NCBI RefSeq assembly: GCF_019175285.1
Contig: NC_056527.1
Coordinates: forward strand, 110,866,389 to 110,930,388
Origin: Sceloporus undulatus
Taxonomy: Eukaryota > Chordata > Lepidosauria > Squamata > Phrynosomatidae
Direction: 5' to 3'
Length of the DNA: 64,000 nucleotides
Shown: in pieces, positions 31,736 through 44,200 of the stretch
Position numbering within the stretch: position 1 is the stretch's first letter
How the letters are laid out: each line of letters begins with the position of its first letter
Translations under genes and position numbers: made by a program
The notes under the pieces: model-generated
The model's input: the letters and a program-made list of their open reading frames with translations, nothing else
Databases searched by the model: none
What the model was told of the DNA's origin: nothing

Positions 31736-32127
31736 ACAATGGAACTAAGCATGTTTCATTGCTACAGAATGCTAATAGACTATTTGGGCAAGGAAAACAG
31801 AAAACTGGGAAGAGGAGGAAAGAATAATGTGTTCTGGAAGAGAGAATGTTGTTTTCCACACCGCAACTTTCTATTGCAAGTCCTATGGGTTTGAATTCTA
31901 ATTTTAACTGGTTTTTGTTGTGTTACCTTCTCTTGTCTGTTTTGGCACTTCATCAGGACTCTAAGCTGCCCTGAATGTCTTCTTTAAGAAAATGTGGGAT
32001 ATGGAATACAGAAAGTAATAAATAACAATTCAAAACATGAGGGCTTTCAAGGATGAAGTTAATTTGGGCAATTTCATTTCACCCAACTACCCCAAAATTC
32101 ATACTTATAAGGAAGATTTTATAAGCA

Positions 32128-32133
32128 TTTATT
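32128..32133 (-). terminator. Candidate poly(A) signal of lectin A
   Basis: AATAAA on the minus strand about 420 bases beyond the stop codon at 32556. Confidence 0.4.
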
Positions 32134-32555
32134 TTCTAAACTATATCCACTGAAGTAGATGCAGAGAAAAGTTAGAGATGGCAATGGTTAATGTCAAAAA
32201 TATGTTCACATTACACAAAATTTGGGGGGTTTTATACCACTGCAACTGACATGGCTTCCCCAGAAGGACTCTTGGGGAATATAACTGGTATACATATGCA
32301 GAACTCTTTGGCAAGAAAAGATCTTTAGCACAGCTCACAAAATTATATTCCCCAGTGGTTTTGTGGGGAGACCAAATGGCTGTTACTGAAGTTGCAGTCT
32401 CATTCTTTCAAAATGAGAATGCATCATTTGTAATGAGGGGAATCTACATCAGTCATCTCAAACAACCTGTTCCAAGATGCACTAGACAACACAGCATGTG
32501 CTTTAAGATTCCTGTTCATTTCCATCTTGTGTGTCTTGCAGGAACAGCAGTGTCT

Positions 32556-35500
32556 CTACAGTTCATGCTTGCAGATATAAGCATTCAGTTTGTGACATTT
32601 TGCATCATTCCACTGTGTGAAGCCTACGAAACAAAAGGAATGTCAGACAGTTGACAGATTCACCAACCAAAAGACTCTTGACATCCAAAGTTGTTCATAT
32701 TCCACTCCAATTTCAACATGTACAGTGGGCCCTAGGTATCTGCTGGGTTTGGTTCCAGGACCCCCCGCGCCCCATGGATACCAAAATCAGTTTATGCTCA
32801 AGTCCCATTAAATACAACGGCATAGTAAAATGGTGTCCCTTACATGAAATGGCAAAATCAAGGTTTGTTTATTGAAATTTATTTAAAAAAATATTTTTAA
32901 GCCATGGATAGTTGAATCCATGGATAAAAATCTGTGAATACAGAGGCCCAACTGTAAATTCAAATGACATTGAATATGACATGACATGGACTAGCTCCAA
33001 ACAACACCTCTAGCCATTTTTAACACTGTTCGCAGCAGAATCCCCATTGCTTCTCTAAACATGACTAAAGTTAAAATAGCTGGCAACTAAGAGACTGAGG
33101 AGGGCTCTGTTTCTCGTAAATCTACTGCAGTATGCTAAAAATGTAACTGAGTAGGAATTCCTACTGAATGGTGTCAAAGAATTTTCACCTGCAGGCTTGT
33201 TGCGGACTCTTTCTTCTGAAAGGCATTTTCGGTGCAGCGCTTTGTGATGGCGGGCTCTTATTTCTGTCTGTTCCAGGGCTCCAGGAACAGGAGTAGTCAT
33301 CTCCTGCACAGAATGCTTCAGCTCAACACAGTACTCGCTTTTCTCCAGGTTGTTGGGTGCCCCTGCCATCCATGCTTTGTAGTTATAGGTAGATTCATCT
33401 GACCATCTCCATTTACCATTCTGTAGAGAAGGAACAGAAAGAAACACAGAGCCAAAGTTTTGAGCCAAAGTGATATCATGGACCTGAACCTTCCAGTTCT
33501 CTATTGCTTCAGCTCATAGATGGAGTACTCTGTCCAGTTCTGGGCACCTCATTTGAGGAAGAATGTAGACAAGTTGGAGAAGATTCAGAGAAGGTCTACA
33601 AGGATGATAAGAGATATGGAAAATAAAACATATGAGGAAAGGTTGAAGGAGCTGGGCATGCTCAACTTGGTGAGGGGTGACATGATCACACTCTTTTTGA
33701 AATTAATAGAAAGTCAATTTTAAAAAAAGGATTACACTCTTTCAATATTTCAAGGGCTGTCACAGAGATGAAAGGGCAGGTTTGTTCTCTGCTGCCCTGC
33801 AAGATTGGACCAGGCATCATGGTTTTAAGTAACAGAAGGGTAGATTTCAGTTGAAAATTAAAAGGAACTTCTTGACAATAAGAGGTGTTCAGCAATGGAA
33901 CCAAATGCCTACAGAGGTGGTGGGGTCTCTTTTTCTGGACATCTTCAAAAGGAGGCAGAGCAGGTACATAACAGAGATGATATACTTACATGCCGGATAT
34001 CATGCAGTCCAATCCATACATCACTGACTTCAGTCTGGTAAGCAGAGATGTGGTTGCCGACCACAAGGATCTCTGCATGGCTGAGAAGGGAGGCAAGATG
34101 GGTGCCACGCTCGTAACTCTGGCACTCAATCTGGGCAAGGTTAAAAATAAAAGGCATTTGTGATGGACCTGTTTACCTTCCGGTAGCTTAAAAAGGTAGA
34201 GTTGTTCAGAGAAGAGAAGCAGGAAATCCTTTAGGGGAAATCTTGAGCATGTCTGGACTTCACAAGATTGCCTCAGAGAAGGAACTATCTCCCCCCCCAG
34301 GCTCCCCTCATGCATCACAGGAATTACAATAACATATTCTCCAGCATTTCCGTGATGCAAACTGGGATGCATGTGGCCAAGCAATATCAGAATGTAGTCC
34401 AGATAGCAATGGTTATTAATGTGGAAGAACACGCAACTTAAGAGAGGCTGCAGCAGTTTGCTTTTGCCTAAATCTAAAGGGATGGACCTTCTCTTCTCAT
34501 CTCCTCTCTTCTCCCTACCACTGTGTTAACTGAGTATAAGATACTCTTGCATTTTGAACTCAGTCTGTAGCAATTAAAGTAAACTGGGGACAAAGGGGGA
34601 AAGTGGGGGGGGAGGACCTTTTAAAAGCAGCTGGAGAATGGGATATTAAGACCGTCCCTGCCAAAGTGGGGGAGTTGAGGGATATGTAATAATGCTGACC
34701 CAACTCACAGGATTATTGAAACTATTGCTGAAGTAATGAATACAATGTCCCTTGAACCTGCTAAGGCAGGGGTTGGTAGCTCTGACAGGTCTAAGGGCCC
34801 ATTTTCTGCCTCTGGGACCCTTTGTGGGCCACATGGAAAGCCAAAAATGTCAAAAAGAAAGAGAGTTGGGCCACAACTGGGAGTGCTTTAGAGTCCATTG
34901 TTAAACAGTGTCACACCTCAGTAGCTACCCTGTTTCCCCGAAAATAAGACATACCCATAAAATAAACGATAACAGGATTTCTAAGAAATATAAGCCATAC
35001 CCTGAAAATAAGACATAGTGACAGGCCCGGTGCAGAACGGAAGGGAGCAGGAAGGGAGCAGAAAGATTGGGGCCAATGATTCTTAAGGAAATGGAGTGGC
35101 AAGAAATTCAGGATGAAATTCCGGGTTTGAAGAGTTATGACAATGTTCCAGAAGAAGACTTAACTATATTTGAATAAATGTAGATTATTGTACCATACTT
35201 AATAAGACATCCCCCAAAAATAAGCCATAGTGTGTCTTCTTGAGGAAAAATAAATATATAAATATATAAATTTTGGGGGAAACACGGTATCATGTTAGGT
35301 TAGGCTTTAGTGAAAGATAGACTGAGTGGAGGCTGGGTGGTGTGGAAGGGGATGTCCCATTATCCTGTGGGACAAAGCTTTCTGTTCCAGTTAATTTACC
35401 CTAGAACCCTCAATTTGCTTGATGCTTTGAGGAGAGGTAGAGGATGCTCTCTCATCAGTTGAGTTGAAGCAAAATCCAACTGCCATTCTAGTTGGCTTTT

Positions 35501-36249
35501 CTAGGCAAAATGTGGAGATGCTCTCAACCTTCACCTCAGGTAGCAAAATTTCTTGGGACAGCCCCTGTCACTCATGCTGTGGAAACCTAGCTCCTAAGCA
35601 ACATATCATTATGGAGCAGTCTGACTTCTTACCCTCTACATCCCGACACAGCCTCAGGCTACCACCAAACTGAATTGGGTTATAGGAAAGAGCAAAAGAA
35701 CTTCCTCCATTTGGACTTGCATGAACTGGAAGCTGTAGCTGACTGTGGGCTGTGTTAGGGAAGACCTCATGAAAACTAGTGTCTTACCTCGGCTTCTTGC
35801 CAGGTCATCTTAGTGTCAAAGTATCCATAGCAGTTGCCTTGGTATTGCAGCCATTCCCTAGCACATGTGTCAGCTTTAACTGTTCAAAATGGAAAGAAAA
35901 GGAGAGAGAGAGAGAGAGAGTCATCAATGGTCCCTTGCTGATCAAAACAGAATTTCTAAGTCCAGCATCTAAGGTTGACATCTCTGGACTTGTAATGTCC
36001 CATACCCTCAGAAGGATATAACACTCACTCCAACTATCTACTATAGCCATCCAACTATAAACCTGGAGCCTGGGTAGTTGTAACTGGTGTCCACTTCAAT
36101 AATTCCCTTACAATATCTCATAACACTGTATTTCTCCTGATGTTCTCCTTCATTGCTACTGAGACCCTCCAAAGGTACTCACCTCGCAGTAGAAAGCTTG
36201 AAATGAGAAAGCTGATCAGAAATGCACTCTGGTACATAAAATGCCTCAT
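32556..36249 (-). CDS. Secreted C-type lectin-domain protein (lectin A)
   Basis: There are five coding exons on the minus strand: 36183-36249 (signal peptide), 35788-35879, 33990-34130, 33189-33420 and 32556-32623. All junctions have GT/AG with matching phases (1,0,0,1), the layout of squamate secreted C-type lectins. The joined product is 199 residues. It has a hydrophobic signal (AFLISFLISSFLL) and then one lectin domain with the six usual cysteines, WIGL, and WND. The Ca/sugar motif EPN or QPD reads APN, so its Glu is missing. Between CVEL and the GFTQWND strand there are 43 residues, against about four in lectin D, including an extra Cys. This stretch is carried by an enlarged fourth exon and is shared with lectin B. 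Sugar binding of the classical kind is doubtful. The introns hold a CR1 and other repeats. Confidence 0.85.
32723..32954. mobile_element. Pogo/Tigger-like MITE
   Basis: CAGTGGGCCCTAGGTATC at the left and GAGGCCCAACTG at the right, with TA on both sides. ATGGATACC and AATCCATGGATAAAAA are subterminal inverse words. It lies in the 3' part of the lectin cluster, between the last two coding exons of lectin A. Confidence 0.7.
33495..33960 (+). mobile_element. CR1 fragment in an intron of lectin A
   Basis: Frame 33520-33680 encodes CR1 words (YSVQFWAPHLRKNVDKLEKI, YEERLKELGMLNL). The remainder is worn. It lies antisense to the lectin gene. Confidence 0.75.
34430..34635. repeat. Unnamed dispersed repeat, copy 2
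   Basis: GCAGTTTGCTTTTGCCTAAA, TTGCATTTTGAACTCAG, GCAATTAAAG and GGGGACAAAGGGGGAAA occur in the same order as at 27880-28090. Confidence 0.6.
34928..35287. mobile_element. TA-flanked MITE with CCCCGAAAATAAG-type ends
   Basis: The left end is CCCTGTTTCCCCGAAAATAA and the right end TTTGGGGGAAACACGG, with TA on both sides. The interior has an open frame of 28 codons (MEWQEIQDEIPGLKSYDNVP..) ending in a stop. It may be a scrap of a transposase C-terminus. Confidence 0.7.
35897..35920. repeat. (GA)n microsatellite
   Basis: About eleven GA units in the first coding intron of lectin A. Confidence 0.85.
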
Positions 36250-36700
36250 TTTTCGTGGTTCAGCTGGGGGGAGGACACAGAGAAGAAATTAAGAAAATAT
36301 AAAAACAAAAAGGCTTGATGTCAGGGAGACTCCAGATCCAGAGGGCTCTTCCACTCTCTATTTTCTATCCAGAAGTCTGCTTCTAGGGTGGAAATCAATC
36401 AGGTAGAAGATCCTGATTTCTGGGTCAGACTTTCTGGCTACTGACTTTTGGCATGGATCTTCTACAGTGATAAGATCTGGTTGGGTTGAGTCAACTAGCA
36501 TGTTCTAATCTAGGATTAATTTCAAATAATCTTATTTTGCAGTTTACAAATGAGAAATTGAAGTCAACAGACAGTGACATGTCCAAGACTTGCTGACCCC
36601 AACATCACACAATACATTTAGAAGCCATCTTTCCAAAACTGAAATCCAACCATATCCTATTGGGCTCTTAAGCAACACCCAGTCCTAGGGTCAAATTTAC

Positions 36701-36815
36701 CTGGTCCCCTGAGTAGCCCTACTGGTGTCCACTGCTTAGAAAATGGACAAAGGCTGTCTGCTGAGTTTGGAGAGCTCTGAGCTGATCTCCTGATCCATGG
36801 GTGGTTGTAATATAG
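36701..36815 (-). promoter_or_regulatory. TATA-like box and non-coding exon 1 of lectin A
   Basis: On the minus strand TCTATATTAC lies at 36807-36816. A donor (GACCAG then GTAAAT) ends a possible exon at 36701. The next exon starts after CCCCCCAG just upstream of the ATG at 36249. TATA context and ATCAGGAGA downstream match the lectin B promoter. Confidence 0.55.
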
Positions 36816-36824
36816 ACCATACAT

Positions 36825-37265
36825 GGACATTATGAAATTTTCAAGGTAAGAGGTTTAAGGAAATGTCGTCTTCTGCTACTGGCAAAATTGCACAATAGGT
36901 GGCCCAACCTGCAACAGGGCTGATTTTTATCATAATTTCATTGACAAATTACTCAAAGGACATATCCAGACGATCAGTGTGAAGTGTGCCTTTACTATAT
37001 TTCTATAGCCATTGTTTTGATGGATTTTTTTATTTTTAAAAAACTAGATATGGCATAAATAGAGAACTAATATTTCATATAGCATTCCAGTCACCCCAAG
37101 GGATTAATTCGTTTAATAAAACCCTGCAAATATTTATCTGAATTCATGAACATCAGACAAACGTTTCTCCTGTAGCTTGAGGTGCTCCATCAGTGAAGTA
37201 CAATTGGGCTCCATCAAGAGTGTCAGAGGTGAAGATGAACAGATCCTGTCCACCCTGTGTGCAAT
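36825..37265. other. Stretch between lectins A and B, nothing recognised
   Basis: 5' flank of lectin A. No repeat ends or family-like frames were seen. Confidence 0.4.
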
Positions 37266-37269
37266 CCAC

Positions 37270-37400
37270 CAAAGTCCCATTCACACTACATAATTCCAGA
37301 GTTATTATTGTACCTTAACTGCCATGGGTCTATCCTGTGGAGTCCTTGGGTCTGAAGTTTGGCAAAGCACTGAAACTCTCTGGCTGTGAATTCTAAACAT
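37270..37400. mobile_element. MITE family A, partial
   Basis: CATTCACACTACATAATTCC, then TTAACTGCCATGGGTCTATC. Only the left half remains. Confidence 0.5.
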
Positions 37401-37544
37401 ATAGGGTTTGCTATTATCCACAACTTTCACTATAAGTTTGAGAGCATATCCCACATGGAAATAAGGGTTGTACTCTATTTTTATATTTTAAATGTCTTTT
37501 TAAAACAGTTTAAAATTAAGGGCCTGAATCCTGTATCAATTATG

Positions 37545-37705
37545 TAGCCAAGTATATCCAGGGATAGCCATGTTGGCCATATAACAAAGTACAATAACAT
37601 CCAAATTCTACAGAACTGTGATACTGTTATTGGACCAACCAAAATGCATTAAATACATGTTGCAAGCTTTCAAAGTTCCACTGCCTTCTTCATCAGGCAA
37701 AGGTG
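37545..37705. repeat. TTCATCAGGCA-type repeat
   Basis: GATAGCCATGTTGGCCATAT, TTATTGGACCAACCAAAATG and CAAGCTTTCAAAGTTCCACT with CTTCTTCATCAGGC. Words are shared with 39310-39440 and 39740-39850. Possibly ends of a Penelope-like element. Confidence 0.5.
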
Positions 37706-37890
37706 TTAAAATAATACAAACGGGGGGAAATATGATTCCCCACCTCATTCTGCTGCACAGGGAAGCAAACAGTATTTAGACACTACATTGTTTCTAAACA
37801 ATTTTACTAATACATGCCTCACACACATTTGTCTTCAGAATACAAAGTTACAGGAAAGAGCACACCAGGAAATCCATGCTCATCAGCTAT

Positions 37891-37896
37891 TTTATT
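37891..37896 (-). terminator. Candidate poly(A) signal of lectin B
   Basis: AATAAA on the minus strand about 395 bases beyond the stop codon. Confidence 0.35.
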
Positions 37897-38291
37897 TGCA
37901 TAAGTCAGTGCTACAGCTGTTAAATGGAATATGGGGGAAATATATCAGAGACCAAGGCTCAATTTCAGCAGTCATGTACACATCAGAGAGTTTTTACAGT
38001 GTTTTTAAGTGTTTTTCCCCCACTCATCCACATTTGGATGAGGAACTTTCGATCAGGAATCTATAAATGGTCTTACAGAACTAGACTTCCAGGGAACAGT
38101 TAAACATTTACTGCTCTGGATGAATGCCCAGACACTCCTTAGAGGTGGAGGGTGTGATCTGAATTGAGTGTTCTGCTCCTTTCGAAAGGTAGGTATCCAA
38201 AGTGTGTTGGAGAATGTAAAATGTCATCAAGATGTCCCATTCATTTCAGTCTTGTGCGTTTTACAGACACCGATGAATCAATGCCCACTCT

Positions 38292-41200
38292 CTACAGTTC
38301 ATGCTTGCAGATGTAGGCATTCAATTTCTGGCATGGTGCATCATTCCATTTTGTAAAACCTGTGAAAAGGATAGAATGCAATCTGTTAAAGGATGGAATC
38401 ACAGTTGTACAGCACAGTCAGAAACTAATTGAACAGGCCAAAAAACATAGAAGAATTACCAGCCTACAAAACAAGTAGTTTCCTCCCCTATTTCCAAATT
38501 ACACTCACCCCTCCATATTTGCAGCTTTGATATTTGTGGCTTTGATTATTCACAGATTTGATTAATATGTTCTCTCTAGGAATATCTAGGTCCTGCAATG
38601 CAACTCTGTGGTCAACTTTAACTAAAAGTTGCACTGAAAGACCTAGAGATTCCTAGAGAAAATACTCTACTAGGCCTTTGTAGCTCCTCCAGTGCAGTTC
38701 TATGATCAGTGTCTGTCCGACGTTGACCACAGAGTTGCACTGGAGGACCTAGAGATTCCTAGAGAGGTGTCCTCTCAGGTAAAAACATGGCGTTTTTGTT
38801 ATTTGCGTTTTTTCCATATTTGCGGGGGTCTTGTGCCCCTAACCCTAGCGAATACGGAGGGACAAGTGTATTTGGCCACCTGAATCACATCAGTGGATTC
38901 TTCAATCTGGAACTGTACTTTTTCTATACATACAGCAACAATGGAATAAGTACTGAACAGGTGTAGAGGTGTCTTTTCTTGGCCTTCTGCAGGGCTCCTG
39001 GACTTTAACAGACACATGAGTTTTTAACAATTTAAGTAGCAGGTACAATCAGTATCAGAGTATCATCACCTTCAACAGCAACAGAGACTAAAGTGGATCA
39101 AGGCTGTATCTGCACTGCAGAAATAATGCAGTTTAACACCACTTTAACTGCCATGGCTCAATGCTATGGACTGCTGGGATTTGTAGTTTGTTGGGGCACA
39201 AGTCTCTTTGACAGAGAGGGCTAAATATCCCACAAAACTACAGATCTCATAATTCTATAGCATTGAGCCATAGCAGTTAAAGTAGTAGCAAACTTTATGC
39301 CAGGGTACCTGTGTTTGCCAGTACAACAAAATCCAAAATTCACAAAATAATAATACCTTTATTGGCCAACCAAAATGCACAACCTAGATTTCAAGGGAAG
39401 TTGCTTCTCTGTTGCTAATGAAGTTGAAATTTTATCACCTGACCTTTATTGTACTTTGTCCCTGATCCCCATCTGGCCAAGAAGGGAAGTGGCCTCTTCC
39501 TACATAGATATCCCTCTGCACCGATGGTTTCCAAACCTGGGTTCTCCAAGTATTTTAGGCTTCAGCATCCAGAAGCTTAGACAACAGTCAGGAATGCTGG
39601 GAGCTGAAGTCCCAAACATCTAGAGGACTAAAGTTTGGGAACCATTGCTCTACACAATTGTCACTGGCAACAGAAGAACATCTGAGACAAAGTATAGGCC
39701 TAAGACTCCAACATTGCTTCTCCTGCATGGGTTTTACCATCTTTGCCTGATGAAGAAGCAAATGAAACTTCAAAGGCTTGAATGATGCATTTTGTACATT
39801 TTGGTTGACTTGTAAAGGTATTGCACTTTTGTGGATTTTGTTGGAGGAAGGAAGTTATACTGCAGTAATGGTCTGTTTGCTGCTGTCCAAGGTCCTGAAA
39901 CTCCATGCTGTCTGACTGGCTAAGCCACCCTTTTCCTCCCAAATTTTGCCTGAAAATGAGAGAGGCTTTATAGGGACTGCCCTCTGGCATGGAGTGGGGC
40001 ATTGCATTGCCTCTCAGTTTGCAGGGCCAGCCCTACTATCCGACAGAATAAAGCAACTGTGACAGGTGGCAGATGCTGAAGAACGTCAGTGGAAACCTCC
40101 TGGTTGTTCCCTTCTGTTGGAGACCAGTTCTGCAGAGGCTCAGATGTGACCCAGGTGTGATGGAAGACTCCATACCAATGCCAGGGTTTAAGTAAGGTCA
40201 AAGTGCCTTTTCCACAAGTTTTAGCTGTCCACAAAATGCCCTCGCATTTTGGGCTTTATATGCTAGAAAGAAAGTAGTAGAGAGTTGGGGAAGCTTTTGG
40301 AAGATGTCCATCCAGGCAGCTCATTGGGTGTGTTTGTTTTTACCTTTCAGGTTGATGTGATGAGAAAAACTAATGGGACTGATGACACTGCCTTCAGCTT
40401 GTTGATGCCTGCCACCATCAAGACGAGCTGCTCTATTCACTAAATACAGCAGTTCAACACAGTATTCATTTTGTCCTTCATTGTCTGGCCTGCCCAGCAT
40501 CCATGCTTTGTAGTTGTAGGTGGACTCATCTGACCATCTCCACTTTCCATTCTGCAGCAGGAGAGGAAGGAAGAAGGAAGATTTGAGATCAAGGAAATGT
40601 CAGTTCTCGGTCTGTAATTCTTGCCCAAGTGCCTTGGAAAAAAGGAATGTTGGACAAAGAGAAAGAAATACAGAAGGGGGAAGAGAAGAGCTGGTCACAT
40701 ATTGTTTGAAGGCAACAGTTAAAAGAGAAACAGTTGAAGGACAGCCGGAGGGAAGAAGAACTGCTAGTGAGAAAGATGAGGGAAGACTCATCAACTGGAG
40801 TGAAGCTGGAGGGAAATAGAGCAGTCTTCAGCCAGAAAGAAAAAATAATGGATCTTCACAAGAGAAGAGACTGAATGGACTACATGAGATTATGATTAAC
40901 TGAAATTTAGATGTCATGTTTGCCTGCTTTTTAAGTTAGGGAATGTGGCCAGTGAGAGCCAGCATGACGTAGTGGTTTCAGCACCGGATTACAGTTCTGG
41001 AGACCAAGATTCGAATACCCCTCAGCTGTTGGAAACCCACTGGGTGACCTTGATCAAGTCACACTGTCTCAGCCTCAGAGGAAGGCAAAAGCAAACCACT
41101 TCTGAGCAAATCATGCCAAGAAAACCTTGTGATAGGGTTGCCTTGGGGTCCCCATAAGTTGTAAATGACTTGAAAGCACAAAACAACAAGAGTGTGGCCT

Positions 41201-44200
41201 CACTAAAGTGTAGAGGAGAAATTCATGTTTGTATCATAAGCCAGCAGCTTGTATGTTTAGATGCTGTTTTTATAGTAACTAAATGTGACTATTTTAGTTA
41301 TTTTTTGTGAAACAGCAAAATACAAATCACAACTATACTGGTACACAGACTGTCTGCAGGTAATTTCTGTTTTAAAGTAATGTCTTCCTTCGGGTTTGGA
41401 ATTAAATCAAGAATGCTGAAGTCACCATCTGAGTGGGATCTTTTCAGTCCCACAGTGAAAGCAGATTAGAGAGATGCAAGTGGAATACATAGATAAGAGG
41501 AACTACGTATTCTCCCATTGTTTTATGTCCAAAATGGGCATAAAGAATCCAGAGGCCCACACAGACTATACAAACAAGAAGTATGGTGGAGCAATCAAAC
41601 AGCTCCAAGCATTACAAAGCCAACTTCAGGACCTGGCTGGTATCTATTCCTTTAAAGAAGAAATACTGGCACAAGCCAAAGAGCATGAAAAGAAGCTGGA
41701 GAACATAGAGGCTCAAATGCAGGATGAGCCTGTAGCTGTTGAAGATGGCAGGCATTTAGGTTCAAGAAGCATTAGATAAGGTGACTGAAGAGATTTCTGA
41801 CAAGGGCAGCTCAGAAGCTGCCTGTGCCTAAAGGAAAACAAATGCCTGGTGTCTCAAGATGCATCTACACTGCAGAAATAATGTAGTTTGACACCATTTT
41901 AACTGCCGTGGCTCCATTCTTTAGAATCCTAGAATCTGCAGTTTTGTGAAGCATCAGCACTCTTTGGCAGAGAAGGCTAAAGAACTTGTAAAACTCCCAG
42001 GATTCCATAGGCTGGAGCTAGAGCACTTAAAGTGGTGTCAAACTGCATTATTTCGACAGCATAGATGCACCTCCAGACAGCTTACTAGAGGAAGAATTGG
42101 AGGGAAAATCATGAGAGTGGGAAGTGATTGCTTCCAAGAAGTGAGCCTTCAGCTTGACAAGAAAAGCACAGACCTGAATGCAAACTGTAGCAATGACCAG
42201 AAGAATGAAAATGCGCAACAACAGCTTGAGGATCAGAGTAAGGAACGGAAGGCCAAATGGCAGGAAATGGAGAGTGAAGTGAAGCCGGAATGCAAATCTT
42301 CCATCTCTGCACTGCAGACAAAGAGAGAACAACCAAGAGAACAGCAGGATGCCAAGACAGAGGAACATCAGGCCACCAGCAAATAATTGCAATATCTTGA
42401 GAAGAAACTGATGGGGGTTACCCTGTAAATGGAGAATGAGAAATGTAATTCTTTCTTTCTGCCAGCAGGTGAAGACATTTTTATCTAAGCAGGCTTGTGA
42501 TTTTTACAAAACAGTAGTATGTAAATAGTATGTTGTTTTCCCATGATTTTCTGATTGTTTCTAAGTCTTTTTTCATTATTGCAAGCACTGCAAATGTCGG
42601 GGGCTGAATGAATTCTGAGACCTTCGTGAGCTGTAACTCTGTATCACATTGATGTAGGGAAATAGATATCAGGGATATGAGGTTACCGATATTTTGTTGG
42701 GACATTGGCTGAGTGTGGTTTCTACACACTTACATGTCGGATGTCATGCAATCCAATCCACACATGGCTGCGTTCGCTCTGATAAGCAGAGATATGATTG
42801 GCCACTACGAGAGCTTCAGCGACAGTGAGGATGGATGCAAGATGGGTCCCACGATGGTAGCTCTGGCACTCAATCTGGAAAGGGAGAGAAGAAGGAAGGT
42901 TTTTCATGCCATGGTTCCCTTCCTCAGTGATTAACAAGCCAGAGGATTCTGTTGTTGGTTTTGTGTGCCTTCAAGTGGCCCTATTACTGTGGTTTCTGAG
43001 AGTATGTGACTCACTCAATGTCACCCAGTGGGTTTTCATTGCTGAGCAGGGAATCAAACCCTGAGCCGTAGTCCAATGCTCCAACCACTACACCATGCTG
43101 GCTCTCAAATGTAAATTCAGCAAGAATCAGCAACATAAGTGGCCAATGGCACTCCACCAAGATTCTTGACTCTGAAATGGCTCCTAAAATGAAGCTCTTA
43201 GGCCACACCATCAATTCCCCAGGGCCAGTCCAATATATGCTGCTGCCTCATATCCAAAGCCTATCAAATTATTTTGTTTTTTAAAAAAATGCCCCAAAAT
43301 GCTTCTCTCTAGCAGCAAAAATATTTACTTCATTGGTGTCTTATTTATTTAATTGCTATTCCACCTTGTTTTCCAAATACAGTCAGCCTTCCATAACCAC
43401 AGGTTTTTTTATCCATGGATTCAAGTATTCGTGGCTTGACAGTGTTCACAAATTATATAAAGAAACCTTGATTTTGCCATTTTATATAAGGGACACCATT
43501 TTACTATCCATTGAATTTAATGAGACATGAACATCCATGAATTTTGGTATCCTGGAACCAAACTGCAGCAGATACCAAGGGCTCGTTGTGTAGAACCCAA
43601 GGCAGCTTACAACACAGCAGAAAACCATTTAAAGTTTTTAAAAATATTTTTAAAATAAGCACTCCTATGAAAAATACTAACTTAAAATGGTTTGAAAAAG
43701 CATTTAAAACACGCCAATAAAGATAAAGTTACAACACCTCCCATTAAAAAATTGAATTAAATTATTCAGTTTGATGTCTTTTTATGGCAGACTAAATGCT
43801 GAACTTAAACCACCCCCCCCCCATGTCCCTGTACTGCCATTCCCTTTTCCTTGTGTATTATGTTTTTAGATTGTAAATCTGAGGGGTAGGGAACTGTCAG
43901 ATGAATAATTTTTAAACTGCTCTGAGAAACTATATAGCCAAAGTGTATGGTATAAATACACTAAATAAATAACCTCACTCTGTCCAACAGTAGTCAGTCT
44001 CTCATTCTGCTTCCTAGGACTTCCACAGGCAACTTGGACTAATAGGAAGGAGCAGAGGGGTATGGAGAGAAACCCCCCCACTAAATCCTCTATTTTGAAG
44101 TTTTTACAAGTTAGGAGGTATAGCTAACAATGATTTGTGTTAGATCCACCTATCACCAGAAATTCGTGTCTACTGACTTCTTACCTCAGCTTCTTCCCAT

